Program-made: the position numbers and the translations under genes
Notes under the pieces: model-generated
What the model saw: only the letters and a program-made list of their open reading frames with translations
Databases searched by the model: none
Told to the model about the DNA's origin: nothing
Shown: in pieces, positions 1 through 7,237 of the stretch
How positions within the stretch are numbered: the first letter of the stretch is position 1
How the letters are laid out: the number at the start of each line of letters is the position of its first letter
Assembly (NCBI RefSeq): GCF_009193325.2
Contig: NZ_CP059856.1
Span: 1,054,001 to 1,118,000 of the forward strand
Direction of reading: 5' to 3'
Length of the DNA stretch: 64,000 nt
From: Bacteroides zhangwenhongii
GTDB lineage: Bacteria; Bacteroidota; Bacteroidia; Bacteroidales; Bacteroidaceae

Positions 1-803
1 CTGCATTCCCTGCTGCTTATTCTAAATGTATATCAGTAAGCGCGGTAGCTGCCGACTTTACTCCGGCTTCTTATACCGACTATGGTAAGGAAGTGACGAT
101 CTCGGCTCCGGGCGGTGATACGGAATATTATAATCCGGTGGGAGAGAATGACCCTGAAATATGGGAAGAAATAGACGGTGCTCATTCCGGTTCTATTCTC
201 TCCACATTGATAAAGGACGGCCAACCTGCCTATGGATATATGGACGGTACGTCTATGGCTTGCCCGCATGTATCGGGAGTAGCCGCATTAGGATTATCGC
301 ATGCAGTTAAGTTGCGTCGTCACTTTAAGGCAAGCGAGTTTGTGGAACTGCTGAAAGAATCAGTGAAGCCGCTGGATAACTATTATAATGCGGGACAGGT
401 GAAACGGTTCTATCGTAACCACCTTACTCACGGTGCTTCCGCTACGAAAGTAGAATTGTCGAGATACGTCGGCAAGATGGGGTCGGGACTGGCAGACGCC
501 GCAATGTTGCTGAACAAGATCGACGGCAGCGGTTCGGATATGGTAGTGCCTAACGTGTATGTGTCAGAAGCGGCAACATCGACGGTGAATCTTGCTTATT
601 ACTTCGTGAATGGTGAGAAGCTGACTTATGCCTGCACATCTGCTGATACAGCTATCGCTACGGTAAAGGTAACAGGTACGCTGATGGAGGTATCCGGCGT
701 AAAAACCGGAGCGACCCGTATCACGGTGAAAGTAAGCAACGGGACAGAGCAAACAATCACCGTCACAGTTCGTAAGAAAGCCAATGACAACGGTTGGATG
801 TAA
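1..803 (+). CDS. Subtilisin-like (S8) serine protease, C-terminal part
   Basis: The reading frame is open from the first bases of the window (frame starts at base 3), so the N-terminus lies outside. The visible part has the S8 catalytic serine motif GTSMACPHVSG at bases 246-278, in the usual place after the oxyanion region. The Asp and His of the triad are not in the window. After the catalytic domain (to about base 530) comes a roughly 80-residue beta-rich segment with the look of a bacterial Ig-like (BIG2) domain, for example the GVKTGATRITV stretch. It is probably a secreted or surface protease. The DUF1573 gene starts 12 bases after its stop, suggesting an operon. The family is clear; the substrate is unknown. 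Confidence 0.85.
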   Translation, partial: AFPAAYSKCISVSAVAADFTPASYTDYGKEVTISAPGGDTEYYNPVGENDPEIWEEIDGAHSGSILSTLIKDGQPAYGYMDGTSMACPHVSGVAALGLSHAVKLRRHFKASEFVELLKESVKPLDNYYNAGQVKRFYRNHLTHGASATKVELSRYVGKMGSGLADAAMLLNKIDGSGSDMVVPNVYVSEAATSTVNLAYYFVNGEKLTYACTSADTAIATVKVTGTLMEVSGVKTGATRITVKVSNGTEQTITVTVRKKANDNGWM

Positions 804-815
804 TTTTGATATTCA

Positions 816-1589
816 ATGAAACCCATTATTTGGATACGGTTATTTATATGTTGTGCGGTTGTCGGACTGTTCCGGGTGGCAGAAGCCCGGAATGTCCGTT
901 CCGTTCTGCAGGAGGAAGAAATTCTGTGTTTCGACCGGACGGTGCTGGATGTCGGTACATTAACCGAAGACGATGCTCCGCAGACGTACCGTTTCATTTG
1001 CACGAACGTAAGCGGCAAAACCGTGAAGTTCACTCGTGTACGGACAACTTGCGGCTGCACGGCGGCTGAAGTCCGTATGGGAGAGATTCTTCCGGGCGAA
1101 ACAAGAGTGATAGCATTGACTTACACTCCGAAGAATCATCCGGGAACAATCGACACGAATGCTTTCATCTATCTGGCTTCTTCGGACAGTCTGCCGGCGG
1201 CACGCCTCACCTTGAGAGGAAATGTGCTTCCCGGAGCGGATGAATGGGCGCGCTATCCGTATGCAATGGGAAAGTTGAGGCTGAAACAAAACCGGATGGA
1301 ATTTCGCGAAGTGGTTGCCGGAAAGTGTCCTTCGGAACGGATTCTGTGTGGTAACAGCAGCGACAAACCGCTGCGCTTGTCGGCTTCCCGGCTTCCGGCA
1401 TTCGCTGCTTTCCGTACGGAACCGGAAGTTATCACTCCGGGCAGTGAAGCCGATATAGTGGTAACGATAGATGCCTTGCTGATTCCTGCGGATAAAGACA
1501 GTTCATTTACCTTTCCGCTTGTGCTGGAAGGTGTGGACGGGCAACCGTCGGAACGGACATTGAATATTAAAGTAAACCGTATTAAATAA
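816..1589 (+). CDS. DUF1573-family exported protein
   Basis: 257 residues with an N-terminal hydrophobic segment (about residues 3-22) that looks like a signal peptide or anchor. Residues about 38-135 match the DUF1573 pattern: a beta-sandwich with the TTCGCTAAEV motif followed by GETRVIALTYTPK. A second, more divergent copy appears to occupy residues about 150-255, ending in a similar SEADIVVTIDA strand. DUF1573 proteins are common exported proteins in Bacteroidetes, with no firmly known role. It lies 12 bases after the S8 protease and 20 bases before a small lipoprotein gene, so the three are probably co-transcribed. Confidence 0.75.
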   Translation: MKPIIWIRLFICCAVVGLFRVAEARNVRSVLQEEEILCFDRTVLDVGTLTEDDAPQTYRFICTNVSGKTVKFTRVRTTCGCTAAEVRMGEILPGETRVIALTYTPKNHPGTIDTNAFIYLASSDSLPAARLTLRGNVLPGADEWARYPYAMGKLRLKQNRMEFREVVAGKCPSERILCGNSSDKPLRLSASRLPAFAAFRTEPEVITPGSEADIVVTIDALLIPADKDSSFTFPLVLEGVDGQPSERTLNIKVNRIK

Positions 1590-1609
1590 CGATAAAATAA
1601 AAAGAAGAC

Positions 1610-2083
1610 ATGAAGAATATTTTCAAACTAATGGCTTTATTCGCCTTCGTGCTTTGTTTCTCATCTTGTGATGATGATGAAGATACAGCTCTTCCTACAT
1701 TGCCGGTCACTGCTGCCAATCTGAACGGAGTATGGCAACTTGCCGAATGGAACGGGCAGCCTTTGGCGGAAGATACCTATTGCTACATAAAGTTTAACCG
1801 CAAGGAACTCACATTTGAGATGTACCAGAAGTTCGACAGTATGTATGCACGCTACATTACCGGTTCTTTTAAGATTAAAAACGATCCTTATTTGGGATAT
1901 GTGCTTAGCGGAGACTATGATTTCGGCAACGGAGAATGGAACCACGATTACATCGTAACAGATTTGGTGGAATCCGGCTCTATGGTCTGGACTGCAAAAG
2001 ACGACGATAGCGACGTGAGCAAATATGTTCGTTGCGACAAAGTGCCGGATGAAATTATAGCGGAAGTAAAAGTGGACGAATAA
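1610..2083 (+). CDS. Small lipoprotein, lipocalin-like, unknown function
   Basis: 157 residues. The N-terminus is a lipoprotein signal with lipobox CFSSC (Cys 20), followed by an acidic run of Asp/Glu residues (DDDEDT), the kind of +2 region linked to surface export in Bacteroides. The mature part (about residues 35-150) has alternating beta strands and an early NGVWQLAEWNG motif, as in lipocalin-like domains of small Bacteroides lipoproteins. It closes the S8 protease / DUF1573 cluster and is followed by a strong terminator. The lipoprotein call is firm; the fold is inferred. Confidence 0.7.
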   Translation: MKNIFKLMALFAFVLCFSSCDDDEDTALPTLPVTAANLNGVWQLAEWNGQPLAEDTYCYIKFNRKELTFEMYQKFDSMYARYITGSFKIKNDPYLGYVLSGDYDFGNGEWNHDYIVTDLVESGSMVWTAKDDDSDVSKYVRCDKVPDEIIAEVKVDE

Positions 2084-2132
2084 AATTGATTTTTAGCTTC
2101 TTTGAAAAAAGGAGTATATAAAACTTTTCGAC

Positions 2133-2178
2133 ATATAAATAACCCTCACAAAACTACTTTTGTGAGGGTTATTTATAT
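2133..2178. terminator. Long perfect hairpin terminator
   Basis: A perfect 21-bp inverted repeat (2133-2153 with 2158-2178) with a 4-base loop CTAC. The core is AACCCTCACA / TGTGAGGGTT, with A/T-rich outer arms that can act on either strand. It lies 50 bases after the small lipoprotein gene and before the promoter of the Fur-family gene. Confidence 0.85.
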
Positions 2179-2289
2179 GATAAAAAGGTTACAGATCACT
2201 TATTGTCATGCAAATGGATAGCAAGTAAGAGGAAAATAGGTTTCCAATAATAATATTCTTAAAAGCCCTGTCAAAAATATGAGAATTTA

Positions 2290-2320
2290 TTTGATATTTC
2301 CAAATTCCTTTCTATCTTTG
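2290..2320 (+). promoter_or_regulatory. Bacteroides-type promoter of the Fur-family gene
   Basis: A -33 TTTG (2290-2293) and a -7 TATCTTTG (2313-2320) are 19 bases apart, fitting the Bacteroides consensus TTTG-N19-21-TAnnTTTG. They lie 53 bases upstream of the start codon. Confidence 0.7.
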
Positions 2321-2328
2321 CATTGGAT

Positions 2329-2343
2329 TTATAATTGTAATGA
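2329..2343 (+). promoter_or_regulatory. Candidate PerR-box operator
   Basis: TTATAATTGTAATGA lies directly downstream of the -7 box. It agrees with the PerR box TTATAATnATTATAA at 11 of the 14 defined positions. Its place over the likely transcription start suggests autoregulation of the Fur/PerR gene. This is inferred from sequence similarity only. Confidence 0.4.
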
Positions 2344-2373
2344 ATACAAGTTTGGAAAAAGAGGAGAAGAATT

Positions 2374-2802
2374 ATGAAACCGTATGACCGATTAATAGAA
2401 CATAATATAAAGCCTTCAATGCAGCGCATCGCTATCATGGAGTTTTTGATGGAGCATCCGATTCATCCTTCGGCTGATGATATATATACGGCATTATCTC
2501 CTTCAATGCCTACGCTTTCAAAGACAACGGTTTATAATACATTGAAATTATTCTCGGAGCAGGGAGCGGCTTTGATGCTTACTATTGATGAAAAGAATAC
2601 GAATTTTGATGCGGACACCTCAATGCATTCTCATTTTCTGTGCAGGCGTTGCGGACATATTTATGATTTGAAATGTCCGGAGACAATAAAGAAAGTGGAG
2701 CAGCAGGAAATGGAAGGCCATCAAGTTACTGAGGTTCATTATTATTATAAAGGTATTTGCAAGAATTGCTTAAGTAAAGATATAGAAACACGTATTGACT
2801 AA
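2374..2802 (+). CDS. perR: Fur-family regulator, PerR-like
   Basis: 142 residues, the usual length for the family. The N-terminal winged helix (about residues 10-75) includes the LSKTTVYNTLKLFSE recognition region. The C-terminal dimerisation domain has HSHFLCRRCGHIYDL and a final CKNC, the two CxxC pairs that bind structural zinc. The gene 22 bases downstream is rubrerythrin, a peroxide-removing enzyme. That neighbour and the PerR-like box in its leader favour a peroxide sensor over an iron (Fur) or zinc (Zur) sensor, but the sequence alone does not decide this. In an anaerobe it would control the response to oxygen and peroxide. Confidence 0.8.
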   Translation: MKPYDRLIEHNIKPSMQRIAIMEFLMEHPIHPSADDIYTALSPSMPTLSKTTVYNTLKLFSEQGAALMLTIDEKNTNFDADTSMHSHFLCRRCGHIYDLKCPETIKKVEQQEMEGHQVTEVHYYYKGICKNCLSKDIETRID

Positions 2803-2824
2803 TTAATTTAAAATTGAGAAGAAA

Positions 2825-3382
2825 ATGAAAAAATTTAGATGTACTGTTTGCGGTTACGTTTATGAAGGTGACGCAGCTCCTGAGAAATGTCCTTTATGTA
2901 AAGCTCCTGCCAGCAAATTCGTAGAAGTTGTTGAGGTAGAAGGTGGTGCATTGTCTTTTGCTGACGAGCACGTTATCGGTGTGGCAAAAGGTTGTGACGA
3001 AGAAATGATCAAGGACCTGAACAACCACTTCATGGGTGAATGTACTGAAGTTGGTATGTATCTTGCTATGAGTCGTCAGGCTGACCGTGAAGGTTATCCT
3101 GAAGTAGCTGAGGCTTTCAAGCGTTACGCTTGGGAAGAAGCCGAACACGCTGCTAAATTTGCAGAATTGTTGGGCGACTGCGTATGGGATACTAAAACGA
3201 ACCTGCAGAAACGTAAAGACGCTGAACAAGGTGCATGCGAAGATAAAAAACGTATCGCAACCCGTGCTAAAGCTTTGAACTTGGATGCTATTCACGACAC
3301 TGTACACGAAATGTGTAAAGACGAAGCTCGTCACGGTAAAGGTTTTGAAGGTTTGTACAACCGTTATTTCGGTGATAAATAA
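2825..3382 (+). CDS. rbr: Rubrerythrin
   Basis: 185 residues. Here the rubredoxin-like domain is at the N-terminus (Cys 6, 9, 22 and 25; CTVCGY and CPLCKAP). The four-helix di-iron ferritin-like domain follows, with [22 protein letters not shown] and a late [10 protein letters not shown] supplying the Glu/His iron ligands. In the classical order the rubredoxin domain is C-terminal; this reversed form is known in anaerobes. It reduces hydrogen peroxide in the cytoplasm. It lies 22 bases after the PerR-like gene and is closed by its own terminator, so the two form an operon with likely peroxide control. Its codons are strongly biased, as expected for a highly expressed protein. Confidence 0.93.
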   Translation: MKKFRCTVCGYVYEGDAAPEKCPLCKAPASKFVEVVEVEGGALSFADEHVIGVAKGCDEEMIKDLNNHFMGECTEVGMYLAMSRQADREGYPEVAEAFKRYAWEEAEHAAKFAELLGDCVWDTKTNLQKRKDAEQGACEDKKRIATRAKALNLDAIHDTVHEMCKDEARHGKGFEGLYNRYFGDK

Positions 3383-3403
3383 TCAAGCCTCATAATAACT
3401 CTT

Positions 3404-3442
3404 AAAAGGTCTGTGTTCTCATACGAATGCAGACCTTTTTTG
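3404..3442 (+). terminator. Rho-independent terminator of rbr
   Basis: AAAAGGTCTG (3404-3413) pairs with CAGACCTTTT (3430-3439), followed by more T bases. It lies 21 bases after the rubrerythrin stop codon. Confidence 0.85.
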
Positions 3443-3444
3443 TT

Positions 3445-3452
3445 TATATTTG
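3445..3452 (+). promoter_or_regulatory. -7 box (TATATTTG) of the nitroreductase gene
   Basis: Matches TAnnTTTG, 26 bases upstream of the ATG at 3479 and right after the rbr terminator. No good -33 element is seen. The box shows that the longer GTG-started reading frame from 3413 cannot be the transcribed gene. Confidence 0.55.
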
Positions 3453-3478
3453 CTCGTCAACTTTTAAATGCCGCAATT

Positions 3479-4114
3479 ATGAGAAAAGTACAACTGTTGT
3501 TAGTTTGTTTGATGTTTTCTGTAGTCGCTTTGGCTGCTGAAAAAGTAATTAAGTTGCCGAAACCCAACTTGAACCGTACAGGTTCGGTAATGAAAGCCTT
3601 GTCCGAACGGCATTCTACTCGGGAATTTGCTGCAAAGGCTTTGAGCTTGTCGGATCTTTCGGATTTATTATGGGCTGCTAATGGAGTTAACCGCAAAGAC
3701 TCGGGTAAACGCACAGCTCCTTCTGCTTTGAATAAACAGGATGTGGATGTGTATGTTGTTTTACCGGAAGGAAGTTATTTGTATGATGCCCAAAATCATC
3801 AGTTGACTTTGGTTGCTGAAGGAGATTATCGCAGCGCAGTTGCAGGTGGGCAGGCTTTTGTGAAATCGGCGCCTGTCTCTTTGGTTCTGGTCAGTGATGT
3901 TTCTCGTTTCGGAGATGCAAAGAATACCCGTAACCAGTTGATGGGAGCTATGGATGCAGGAATCGTTTCACAGAACATTTCTGTCTTTTGTTCTTCCGCT
4001 AAATTGGCTACAGTGCCGCGTGCATCGATGGATGGCAATCAGTTGAAGAAAGTGCTAAAGCTAAAAGACAGTCAGATTCCCATGATGAATCATCCGGTAG
4101 GATATTTTAAATAA
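3479..4114 (+). CDS. Exported SagB-type nitroreductase-family protein
   Basis: 211 residues from the ATG at 3479. A GTG 66 bases upstream would extend it, but would begin inside the rbr terminator hairpin. The first 21 residues form a typical signal peptide ending VALAAEK. The rest resembles the FMN-dependent nitroreductase fold: the early ERHSTREFAAKALSLSDLSDLLWAANGVNR motif is typical of the SagB/ThcOx branch, and the late MDAGIVSQNISVFCSSAKL helix is also conserved. Export of such a flavoprotein is seen in several Bacteroides paralogues. The substrate is unknown. Confidence 0.82.
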   Translation: MRKVQLLLVCLMFSVVALAAEKVIKLPKPNLNRTGSVMKALSERHSTREFAAKALSLSDLSDLLWAANGVNRKDSGKRTAPSALNKQDVDVYVVLPEGSYLYDAQNHQLTLVAEGDYRSAVAGGQAFVKSAPVSLVLVSDVSRFGDAKNTRNQLMGAMDAGIVSQNISVFCSSAKLATVPRASMDGNQLKKVLKLKDSQIPMMNHPVGYFK

Positions 4115-4131
4115 GAAATGCGGGGATATAA

Positions 4132-4168
4132 AAAAGTGACGATATCTTTATGGGATACCGTCACTTTT
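4132..4168. terminator. Bidirectional terminator between convergent genes
   Basis: AAAAGTGACG (4132-4141) pairs with CGTCACTTTT (4159-4168); inside it TATC pairs with GATA. A-rich and T-rich flanks on both sides let it serve the nitroreductase (plus) and the exported thioredoxin (minus). Confidence 0.85.
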
Positions 4169-4172
4169 GATT

Positions 4173-4637
4173 TTACTTTAATAGAAATTCATCAATTGCT
4201 TTTTTGTAGGTTGCTTTATCGGCAGCTCCACGGAAAAGCTGTGGATCTCCTTTCATGGGGATGAATACGAACAAAGGGATACTTGTTGCATTGAACAGGG
4301 CTGCCAGTTCTTTCTGCTTGTCTACATTCACTTTATAGATAATTATCTTCCCTGCATATTCCTTTGCCAACTCTTTCATGATAGGAGCTGTCTGCCGACA
4401 TGGTCCGCACCAGTCGGCATAGAGGTCAATAATGGCGGGCTTGTCGCCTTTGTATTTCCACTCCTTTGATTTCTCATAATCGAAGACGTCTTTCAGAAAC
4501 ATTTCCTTGTTCATTACGACGACTTCACCGTTACCTGTTACTTCCTTTTTACCTTGATTGGTTTCAGCTTTGGCATTGAAAGCGTATATAATCACGCTTA
4601 CCATGACGAAAGCTACCATTGCTAATACTTTCTTCAT
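4173..4637 (-). CDS. Exported thioredoxin-family protein
   Basis: 154 residues. An N-terminal hydrophobic segment (residues 5-20) looks like a signal peptide ending near FNAKAE, so the protein should act in the periplasm. The thioredoxin fold spans about residues 40-150, with WCGPC at 76-80 (Cys 77 and 80), a cis-proline in TSIPLFVF, and a leading DKPAIIDLYAD strand. It starts 15 bases after the stop of a cytoplasmic-type thioredoxin, so the pair is likely co-transcribed and may handle thiol exchange on both sides of the inner membrane. Confidence 0.88.
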   Translation of the reverse strand: MKKVLAMVAFVMVSVIIYAFNAKAETNQGKKEVTGNGEVVVMNKEMFLKDVFDYEKSKEWKYKGDKPAIIDLYADWCGPCRQTAPIMKELAKEYAGKIIIYKVNVDKQKELAALFNATSIPLFVFIPMKGDPQLFRGAADKATYKKAIDEFLLK

Positions 4638-4652
4638 TCGTTATTTTATCTT

Positions 4653-4952
4653 TTATGTATAATGTTTCTCAATTACCCCTTGCAGTTCGCTACTGTGGAT
4701 TACACCTGAATGTCTCCAGACAGCTTCTCCATCTTTGAACAGTATAAAGGTCGGTACTGCTTGTATACGGTATTTTGTAGCCAGCTCTTCATGTTGGTCA
4801 ACGTCTATCTTTACAATACGCGCTTTATCACCTACGTTCTGTTTCACTTCTTCCAAAACAGGTTTCATCGCTTTACAGGGTCCACACCATTCCGCAAAAA
4901 AATCTACTAAAACCGGCATCGGCAACTTTATTAAATCTTCAAACTTTTCCAT
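4653..4952 (-). CDS. trxA: Thioredoxin
   Basis: 99 residues, no signal peptide, full-length thioredoxin fold. The active site is WCGPC at residues 22-26 (Cys 23 and 26), with VLVDFFAEW before it and the cis-proline motif AVPTFILF after it. A general cytoplasmic disulfide reductase reduced by thioredoxin reductase. First gene of a two-gene unit with the exported thioredoxin. Confidence 0.93.
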   Translation of the reverse strand: MEKFEDLIKLPMPVLVDFFAEWCGPCKAMKPVLEEVKQNVGDKARIVKIDVDQHEELATKYRIQAVPTFILFKDGEAVWRHSGVIHSSELQGVIEKHYT

Positions 4953-4996
4953 AAATCTTTCCTTTCTTAAAATTAACTGTCAGTCATTGAAGACTG

Positions 4997-5004
4997 CAAA
5001 TATA
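4997..5004 (-). promoter_or_regulatory. -7 box of the thioredoxin operon
   Basis: CAAATATA on the plus strand reads TATATTTG on the minus strand, matching TAnnTTTG, 44 bases before the trxA start codon. No clear -33 element. Confidence 0.5.
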
Positions 5005-5077
5005 AATTCTGTTTTATATATAACGGAAAATTTCTGTTTTTGTTCAATTTTGCCGGAAGATATACTTCGAACCGTTT

Positions 5078-7237
5078 TTATTCCTCAATAGTCAATTCAT
5101 CAATGATGTGGGAAGCTCCCGCATATTTATCTATAATAAAGAGTGTATAACGAATGTCGACACAGGCTGCGCGCTGTGATGACGGGCGGAAAGCAATGTC
5201 GCCCGTCAATCCTTCAAAGTTACGGTCGAAAGCTGTTCCTACCAGCTGACCTTTGCCGTTGAAGACTGGGCTGCCGGAGTTTCCTCCCGTATTGTCGGTG
5301 TTTACAATAAAGCAAACGGGCATTTCACCATTCTTACCGTAACGCCCATAATCCTTGGCTGTGTATAACTCCTTCAATTTCTGAGGAACTACAAATTCCC
5401 AATTGCCTTGATCTTCTTTTTCCATCACTCCTTTGAGGGTTGTGTGAGCGTCATAAACAGCTCCGTCGAACGGTTCGTAAGAAAGTACCTGACCATAGGT
5501 TAGCCGTAAAGTTGAATTTGCGTCCGGATAAATAGGAATTCCCTTATCTTTTCTCATATCCATCATACCTTTTACCCATACTTTGTGGGCTGCATCGTAA
5601 TTCTGATTCGCTTCCTTCATGGCGATAGCGGTTTTCAGTATACCGTCGGTAATGGAGTATTTGAATAATATCATCCAGTCATATCCTATCTTATATAGGC
5701 TTGGCTTTTTGATGAACTTCTCAAAGTTTTTGGGATTACCGAAGATGGAATGTTCGAAACATTCGTCGATAAATGCATCTATACTTCCTTTGAAGCGTGA
5801 ATTGATGATTTCAAAGATATTGATCCGTTGTTCTGCCGGAATATAATTAGCATAGGTTTTCAACATTTCTTTTCCCACCATCCGTTCTACTTCGGGGAAA
5901 GGAACAGATGCGAAGTATTTTTCACCTTCCTTTTTCAGTTTTTGAGTCGCTTCTTTTATATGCCCCTTGTCTTTCGATTTCAAGGCAGCTACCAATTCCA
6001 TAGTGGAAGGAATACGCATGAAGTCAAGAGCTGTCACTAATGCTTCATTCAAGGCTTGTTGATGGTAGAGCGCATCACGACGATGAGCTACAATGGAACG
6101 GATTTCATCGAATGCTTTTTGGTAAGAGTCATCTCCTTTTTCACGACCGCGTGCCAGGAGTTCTTCTTGTTGTGCACGCTTGGTATCTAAAACCTTGAGC
6201 CGTACCAAACCTTCGTTCATACCAATTGCATTTTTCCAATAGTTGGCAGATGACGCATATTTGCTGGCATAATGAATACGTACGGCAGGATCTTTAAGCA
6301 TTTGCTCCATAAGTACCTTTTGACGTGCTCCACGTACATGTTGGCGCATGAAATTGGTTGTTTGCATCCGTTCCTCCACTTCATCGGAAATCATGTATCG
6401 CCAGTTACGTCCCGGAAATCCCATGACAAAGGTAAAATCACCTTCTTGTACACCGGCCAGACTGATGCTGAGATGCTTCTTCACTTTTAACGGTACATTG
6501 TCTTTCGAATAGGCTGCCGGTTTTCCGTTCCTGTCCGCATAAATGCGGAACAGCGAAAAGTCACCCGTATGGCGCGGCCACATCCAGTTGTCGGTATCTG
6601 CTCCGAACTTTCCAATGGAAGAAGGAGGGGCACCGACCATACGGATATCACTATACACGGTTTTTATGAACATATAATATTTGTTCCCGCCGTAAAAGGC
6701 TTTGAGCTCCAGTTTGGTAGCGGGAGTAACTTCTATGTTCTCGGCTTTGGCAAACCGTTCCGCTACTTTACTAAGATAGCCGGGGGACAGGTAATTGATT
6801 CCGTCAGGATCCGGATCTTTTTTCAACTGCTCGTTGACGTAATCCGTCACATCAAGAATCCGATCGATATAAGTAACGGTCAGTCCCGGAGTAGGGAGCT
6901 CCGCATCGCGGTTCATCGCCCAAAAGCCTTCTGTCAGATAGTCGTGCTCCACGTTGCTGTGTTGCTGGATGGCTCCGTAACCACAGTGGTGGTTAGTCAG
7001 TACCAATCCTTCGGAAGAGATAACCTCTCCCGTGCATCCTCCTCCGAAGTGTACGACTGCATCTTTCAAAGAAAGACCGTTGGAATTGTAAACCTCTTCA
7101 ATAGGAATCTCAAGTCCAAGCTCGCGCATGGCAACTTCATTCTGTGTTTTCAAGTCGGTCAGCATCCACATACCTTCGTCGGCGTAGATACTGAGCGTTG
7201 CCAATGAAAAGACTGCAAATAGGATTTGTTTTTTCAT
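5078..7237 (-). CDS. S46 dipeptidyl-peptidase, DPP11-type (Asp/Glu-specific)
   Basis: 719 residues with a signal peptide (about 1-19, SIYA/DEG). This is the S46 family of chymotrypsin-fold exopeptidases that remove dipeptides from peptide N-termini in the periplasm. The triad is visible: His 84 in TNHHCGYG, Asp 226 in PRHTGDF and Ser 654 in GNSGSPV. The residue 18 positions after the serine is Arg 672 (AFDRNFEG). In Porphyromonas gingivalis the matching residue (Arg 673 in DPP11, Gly in DPP7) sets specificity for acidic P1 residues, so this copy should cut after Asp/Glu. Its ATG directly abuts the stop of the second S46 gene, so they are one operon. Confidence 0.93.
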   Translation of the reverse strand: MKKQILFAVFSLATLSIYADEGMWMLTDLKTQNEVAMRELGLEIPIEEVYNSNGLSLKDAVVHFGGGCTGEVISSEGLVLTNHHCGYGAIQQHSNVEHDYLTEGFWAMNRDAELPTPGLTVTYIDRILDVTDYVNEQLKKDPDPDGINYLSPGYLSKVAERFAKAENIEVTPATKLELKAFYGGNKYYMFIKTVYSDIRMVGAPPSSIGKFGADTDNWMWPRHTGDFSLFRIYADRNGKPAAYSKDNVPLKVKKHLSISLAGVQEGDFTFVMGFPGRNWRYMISDEVEERMQTTNFMRQHVRGARQKVLMEQMLKDPAVRIHYASKYASSANYWKNAIGMNEGLVRLKVLDTKRAQQEELLARGREKGDDSYQKAFDEIRSIVAHRRDALYHQQALNEALVTALDFMRIPSTMELVAALKSKDKGHIKEATQKLKKEGEKYFASVPFPEVERMVGKEMLKTYANYIPAEQRINIFEIINSRFKGSIDAFIDECFEHSIFGNPKNFEKFIKKPSLYKIGYDWMILFKYSITDGILKTAIAMKEANQNYDAAHKVWVKGMMDMRKDKGIPIYPDANSTLRLTYGQVLSYEPFDGAVYDAHTTLKGVMEKEDQGNWEFVVPQKLKELYTAKDYGRYGKNGEMPVCFIVNTDNTGGNSGSPVFNGKGQLVGTAFDRNFEGLTGDIAFRPSSQRAACVDIRYTLFIIDKYAGASHIIDELTIEE

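Noticed and set aside
626..1060. 144-codon minus-strand frame across the protease/DUF1573 junction
   Set aside because: It overlaps two well-supported plus-strand genes and has no motif.
3413..3478. GTG-started N-terminal extension of the nitroreductase
   Set aside because: It would begin inside the rbr terminator hairpin and upstream of the -7 box; the ATG at 3479 starts a normal signal peptide.
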